Assembly (NCBI RefSeq): GCF_030489605.1
Contig: NZ_JAUKFY010000013.1
Location: 1-64,000, forward strand
Source: Brevibacillus laterosporus
Lineage (GTDB): Bacteria > Bacillota > Bacilli > Brevibacillales > Brevibacillaceae
Length of the DNA stretch: 64,000 nucleotides
Reading direction: 5' to 3'
This document shows, piece by piece, positions 61,901-64,000 of the stretch. A program made the position numbers and the translations under genes. Every line of letters begins with the position of its first letter. The stretch's first letter is position 1. Below the pieces are notes generated by a model. It was given only the letters and a program-made list of their open reading frames with translations. It was not told the origin of the DNA and searched no databases.

Positions 61901-62099
61901 CAGGCTTTGTTACTAATTTTTCCACTGATGCAGGTGTCCCGCCCTCAACCGAGGTTACAACAACAGCAACCGGCAGGTTCAGGTTAGGATAGAGTTCTAC
62001 CGCCAATTTGGGTAGCGACACGAATCCAAAAATGAGGACGGCTAATGCCAGCATCACGATGGTTACGGGTCGATTAATCGCAAACCTTGAAATGTTCAT
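58971..62099 (-). CDS. RND family efflux permease (AcrB/SwrC-like)
   Basis: A 1042-residue proton-driven pump. It has the N-terminal helix (RFAINRPVTIVMLALAVLIFG), two large extracytoplasmic loops, and 12 membrane segments. The proton-relay helix 4 motif LGLGSLVDFAVVILENIFRH contains the GxxxD element (usually GxxVDNA in HAE1 pumps), and LLVGIVVNNAIVLMDYI is the typical helix 10. Bacillus SwrC exports surfactin and gives drug resistance; the substrate here is unknown. The gene overlaps marR by 26 bases and is co-transcribed with the adaptor. Confidence 0.94.
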   Translation of the reverse strand: MNISRFAINRPVTIVMLALAVLIFGFVSLPKLAVELYPNLNLPVAVVVTSVEGGTPASVEKLVTKPVEEALGTVPNVSKLSSFSMSGASQVIVQFNWGTNMDQATLNMRDKVDQVRGALPDTAKAPRVLKLDPNSEPIMTFALTGNNDITKLKELADNVIKSRIERIDGVASVGVNGGKERIIEVTLDSDKITAYGITLEQVQQALMGTNLSGAAGMVREGDKKLSIRVQGEYTTIKDIGETPIVVGASTIPLKNIAFVEDTYKEQTQFSYYNGKPTVGISVTKASGGNTIKVADAAKLEIEKLKENLPPGTEISMITDSSQFIKDSIYTVAEHALVGAAFSTIILLLFLNSVRSVLIIAVVIPISVIATFCLMYFTGQTINLISLGGLTLGLGSLVDFAVVILENIFRHRQEGKSMVQAARFGSQEVGTAVMASALAQICVFLPIMFVEGLASQLFGPLALTVVYSHIAALLASIALVPMMSARILKRIPDEEIYHSGTYRGFNPITWFNIGFTKLSHYYGRFLKWAINWRKTVYLAVALMFVGAIILTPFIGAEFIPSMDQGKITVAAKLPNNTRIQETEKVISKLEGIVKKVPELKELYVSIGSAGVSVLANSATNRGELQLTLVDAKERTRTTDQIIDDLRNQVKNIPGAEITVKHLDGMGGMGGTPLEISLRGDDLEVLDDISNIIMGVVSKVSGTANITTSLEEKDREFQVVVDREKASQYGLSTQQVLSYVRTAFEGQTLTRYQTGDDEVDVKVRLPKTIQDEPKHIDRLTVTTPSGAQVSIGAIAKVEKVEVAQMIKRADQTREVTITADTSGRDLNSIMGEVQEKLAQLNLPDGYHIEYGGQSKDMEESFGSLGLAILLSIVLVYMVMASQFESLFSPFIIMFSVPPTFIGVVVGLFVTGQPLSVPALIGYILLVGIVVNNAIVLMDYIITARKDGLDRDAAILKAGPIRLRPIMMTTLATVLAITPLAFAGGSGNESQAPMAVVVIFGLTFSTLITLVLVPVVYVTFDNWGRKFKNRFNRKKKNTPTVVEEV

Positions 62100-62544
62100 C
62101 TCTGTTCCCTCTCTCCTTTAATAAGGAATGATATTTTTTCTCAAGATAATGATTGAGCAATTCTAAAGATTGAGTAATTTGTTTTCGTTCATGTTCCTTC
62201 ATCCCCTCAAATAATTCGGGTAAATACTGATCTTTCATTAGCGGAAATCGCTTTTGAAGCTGAGAAAAATCTTGAGCAAGAAAAACCCAGACTATGCGTC
62301 TGTCGTTATGATCTCGCTTACGAATCACTAAGTTCGCTTTTTCCAAACGATCAATGATGCCAGAAACGGTGCTATAGGATAATTCTAGACTTTTACTGAT
62401 TTCTCCAATTGTCTTCGGATTATCTTTTACTTGATGAATCACCATGATCTGAGGTTTAGTAATGCCGCTCTTCACCAGCTCTTGTGTAAAAATCCCGATG
62501 TATAAATTCCACATGTCCATCAATCGATCAGTGAGCTCATTCAT
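62074..62544 (-). CDS. MarR family transcriptional regulator of the RND operon
   Basis: A 156-residue winged-helix MarR protein. The DNA-binding domain (about 35-100) reads TIGEISKSLELSYSTVSGIIDRLEKANLVIRKRDHNDRRIVWV in sequence, with the D-x-R-D/R wing signature (HNDRR). MarR proteins repress efflux genes and release DNA on binding phenolic or drug-like ligands. It is first in the operon with the RND permease and adaptor, a typical autoregulated cassette. AGGAGG lies about 13 bases upstream of the ATG. Confidence 0.9.
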   Translation of the reverse strand: MNELTDRLMDMWNLYIGIFTQELVKSGITKPQIMVIHQVKDNPKTIGEISKSLELSYSTVSGIIDRLEKANLVIRKRDHNDRRIVWVFLAQDFSQLQKRFPLMKDQYLPELFEGMKEHERKQITQSLELLNHYLEKKYHSLLKERGNRDEHFKVCD

Positions 62545-63056
62545 AGAATCACGGCAACCTCCTCCTACTGTTTTTATTTCGCTATACGAAACATTATGTC
62601 ATGATGATTACCTTGTATCAAGAATTTTCCAAAGCTATTTATGTCCAAAAGCAGCTTCTGTCATTGGTCTAACTGATAATACGTAGCTCCTTACAAAAAA
62701 TTTCTCTTTCCAATAAATTGATGTGCTTTTTAGTGTGAATTATAGAAAAGTTTATCTTTTTTTCATTAGAATATCGACAAACACGCCTAAACAACATGCC
62801 CTTTCAATACAGTTTTACTCAGATAAATACCCCTACCCGCGTTTCCTTTTTTCCTGATATCAATGAAATCTGAGTAACTTCAGCTTGAAAACAAGCGGGG
62901 AACCCCTTCTTACAACCGTGTGCCCCCCATCTATTGTCACTCCCTTAAGAAGTTCGTTTTTATAAAATTTCCTCTTTAAAAAATAATTGTAACTTTTCTT
63001 TTTTTATTCTCGACCTTGTATGTGAGCAAGAAAAATTAAAAGAAAAGGAAGATAAT
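62545..63056. other. intergenic region upstream of the last gene
   Basis: No supported gene. The sequence is AT-rich around 62700-62830. A GC-rich element GCGGGGAACCCC lies at 62895-62906 in a stretch that could be a leader of the gene at 63057. AAAAGGAAG just before 63057 is the RBS of that gene. Confidence 0.45.
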
Positions 63057-64000
63057 ATGAAAAAATCAACAAATAAAACAGTCTTAAGTCTTATGGCAGC
63101 CCTTATGCTTTCATCCACTCCGGTGTGGGCTAGTGCCAAAACCGTTTCAGAAGAACCTCAAAAAGTTCAAACTATTCAGGAGTTAGATCAGGTAGTAAAA
63201 AAATCAATCGAAAAATTGATTGAAGTTCTTCCTGAATTAAAAGAGTTTACTCAAATTGAGATGAAACAGTTTCCAGAAAACCGAGCCAAAATTATCCTTT
63301 CTAAAGAAAAAGGCCAGTTGTCCCCATCAATTAACATCAAACTTAATTCTAAGTCAGGAGTCATTGAAGAATTCGACATTGATAAAGAAGAGATTTATTC
63401 TAAAGAACCCGTAGACAAGGAAATGGCAACGGAAAAAGGCCAGGCTTTTCTGAAAAAATTACTGGGTGATCGTGCCAATCAGTATAAGGTTAGCGGAAGT
63501 ATTAAACCTGCAGGAGGAGAGAACGATGGCACCTATTCTTGGATTAATATCACCTTTAATCGCATGATCGGCGACATTACACTTAAAGATGATTATTATT
63601 ATCTTCGCATCAATCCAAATGGAGATATTATCGGAATGGTAAAGGAATCCCCAACTAGCTCTGATGAAGACCTTCCAAATCCGGAAAAGATAATCAGTAA
63701 GGAACAAGCGGAAGAGGCATTAGCTAAAATAATTCACCCGTTCATTACAGCTAATGATGGAGAAGTAATCTATCATTTCTCTTCTACTCCTTATGTGAAT
63801 GCCGAAACAGGAGAAAGAATCATCAGCTTCGGTGACAGAATTTATTCTGATCCATATCCGACAAAGCAAAATGGAGAAAAATTGGCAGCTAAAACATCCG
63901 ATGAAGCAGCCAAAGTTCTAAAGTCCGTACTTGATTTTGATGTAACTGGATTAACCTTAGATGAACAGATGGACAATGGACAAAAACTATACATGTGGTA
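63057..64000 (+). CDS. secreted YcdB/YcdC-domain protein, partial (runs off the end)
   Basis: The first 314 codons of a longer gene that continues past the window. A signal peptide (about 1-26, ending VWASA) precedes PepSY/YcdB-YcdC-like repeats (residues about 40-200 and 210 on), with the same character as the SLH protein at 29239 and the outer part of the anti-sigma protein at 5373. AAAGGAAG precedes the ATG. If it follows the 29239 gene it may also end in SLH repeats, but that part is not visible. Confidence 0.8.
   Translation, partial: MKKSTNKTVLSLMAALMLSSTPVWASAKTVSEEPQKVQTIQELDQVVKKSIEKLIEVLPELKEFTQIEMKQFPENRAKIILSKEKGQLSPSINIKLNSKSGVIEEFDIDKEEIYSKEPVDKEMATEKGQAFLKKLLGDRANQYKVSGSIKPAGGENDGTYSWINITFNRMIGDITLKDDYYYLRINPNGDIIGMVKESPTSSDEDLPNPEKIISKEQAEEALAKIIHPFITANDGEVIYHFSSTPYVNAETGERIISFGDRIYSDPYPTKQNGEKLAAKTSDEAAKVLKSVLDFDVTGLTLDEQMDNGQKLYMW

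Noticed and set aside
62881-62950. GCGGGGAACCCC stretch considered as a cyclic di-AMP (ydaO-type) riboswitch
   Set aside because: The conserved GGGGTGAA and other flanking elements of that riboswitch are not seen.

Overview
The window is a continuous stretch of chromosome from a low-GC, endospore-forming Gram-positive bacterium. Sporulation genes (spo0M, ytrH, ytrI, refZ), codY, ccpA, a bacilliredoxin and an acuABC operon place it in the Bacillales. Strong AGGAGG ribosome-binding sites and the mosaic of Bacillus-like gene order with S-layer (SLH) proteins fit Brevibacillus best; that genus assignment is inference. No phage, insertion sequence, CRISPR array, tRNA or rRNA was seen.

Layout. 1-5.3 kb: a small hydrophilic protein, cysteine desulfurase plus thiI (tRNA thiolation), a 46-residue protein behind a cre site, dapF, and a DUF84 NTP phosphatase. 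5.4-7.7 kb: an ECF sigma factor and a large membrane anti-sigma/sensor protein, with a SigX-like promoter in front. 7.8-19 kb: housekeeping genes (nucleotidase, SDR, two MFS exporters, codY, YitT), sporulation genes (spo0M, ytrHI) and several very small proteins, then an M42 aminopeptidase. 19.3-29 kb: a flavoprotein, a TPM/coiled-coil membrane protein where ezrA lies in Bacillus, refZ, then a phosphatase, GAF-GGDEF protein and metallo-hydrolase in one operon. 29-46 kb: an SLH-anchored secreted protein, rpsD with a long leader, a class A PBP with fibronectin repeats, acuABC, a catechol dioxygenase-like gene with a clear promoter/operator, a glutaredoxin-mtnN-ccpA block, DAHP synthase, an FtsA-like protein with beta-grasp repeats, and ytxJ. 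This follows the Bacillus refZ-ytsP-rpsD-acuABC-ccpA-aroA-ytxJ order with local replacements. 46-52 kb: zinc-ribbon small proteins, an M29 aminopeptidase, PadR, an HtrA-type protease with no membrane anchor, and a decaying patch (frameshifted chromate transporter, oligopeptide ABC ATPase remnant, another fragment). 52.3-55.4 kb: an iron-storage encapsulin locus. 55.6-64 kb: an XRE/membrane-protein pair, an aminotransferase, a MarR-RND-HlyD efflux operon, and the start of a second YcdB/YcdC-like secreted protein that runs off the end.

The most interesting system is 52.3-55.4 kb. An IMEF-type ferritin-like cargo protein with a His-rich linker and a C-terminal encapsulin-targeting peptide precedes a family 1 encapsulin shell gene. 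The pair is flanked by two outward-transcribed genes of unknown role: a small DUF2325 protein and a 157-residue unrecognised protein. Each has Fur-box-like palindromes placed on its own promoter: two tandem boxes at 53001-53037 and two at 55384-55437. The cargo/shell pair appears to have a separate SigA-like promoter beyond the boxes. The layout suggests an iron-starvation arm (Fur-repressed flanking genes) wrapped around an iron-storage arm (the nanocompartment).
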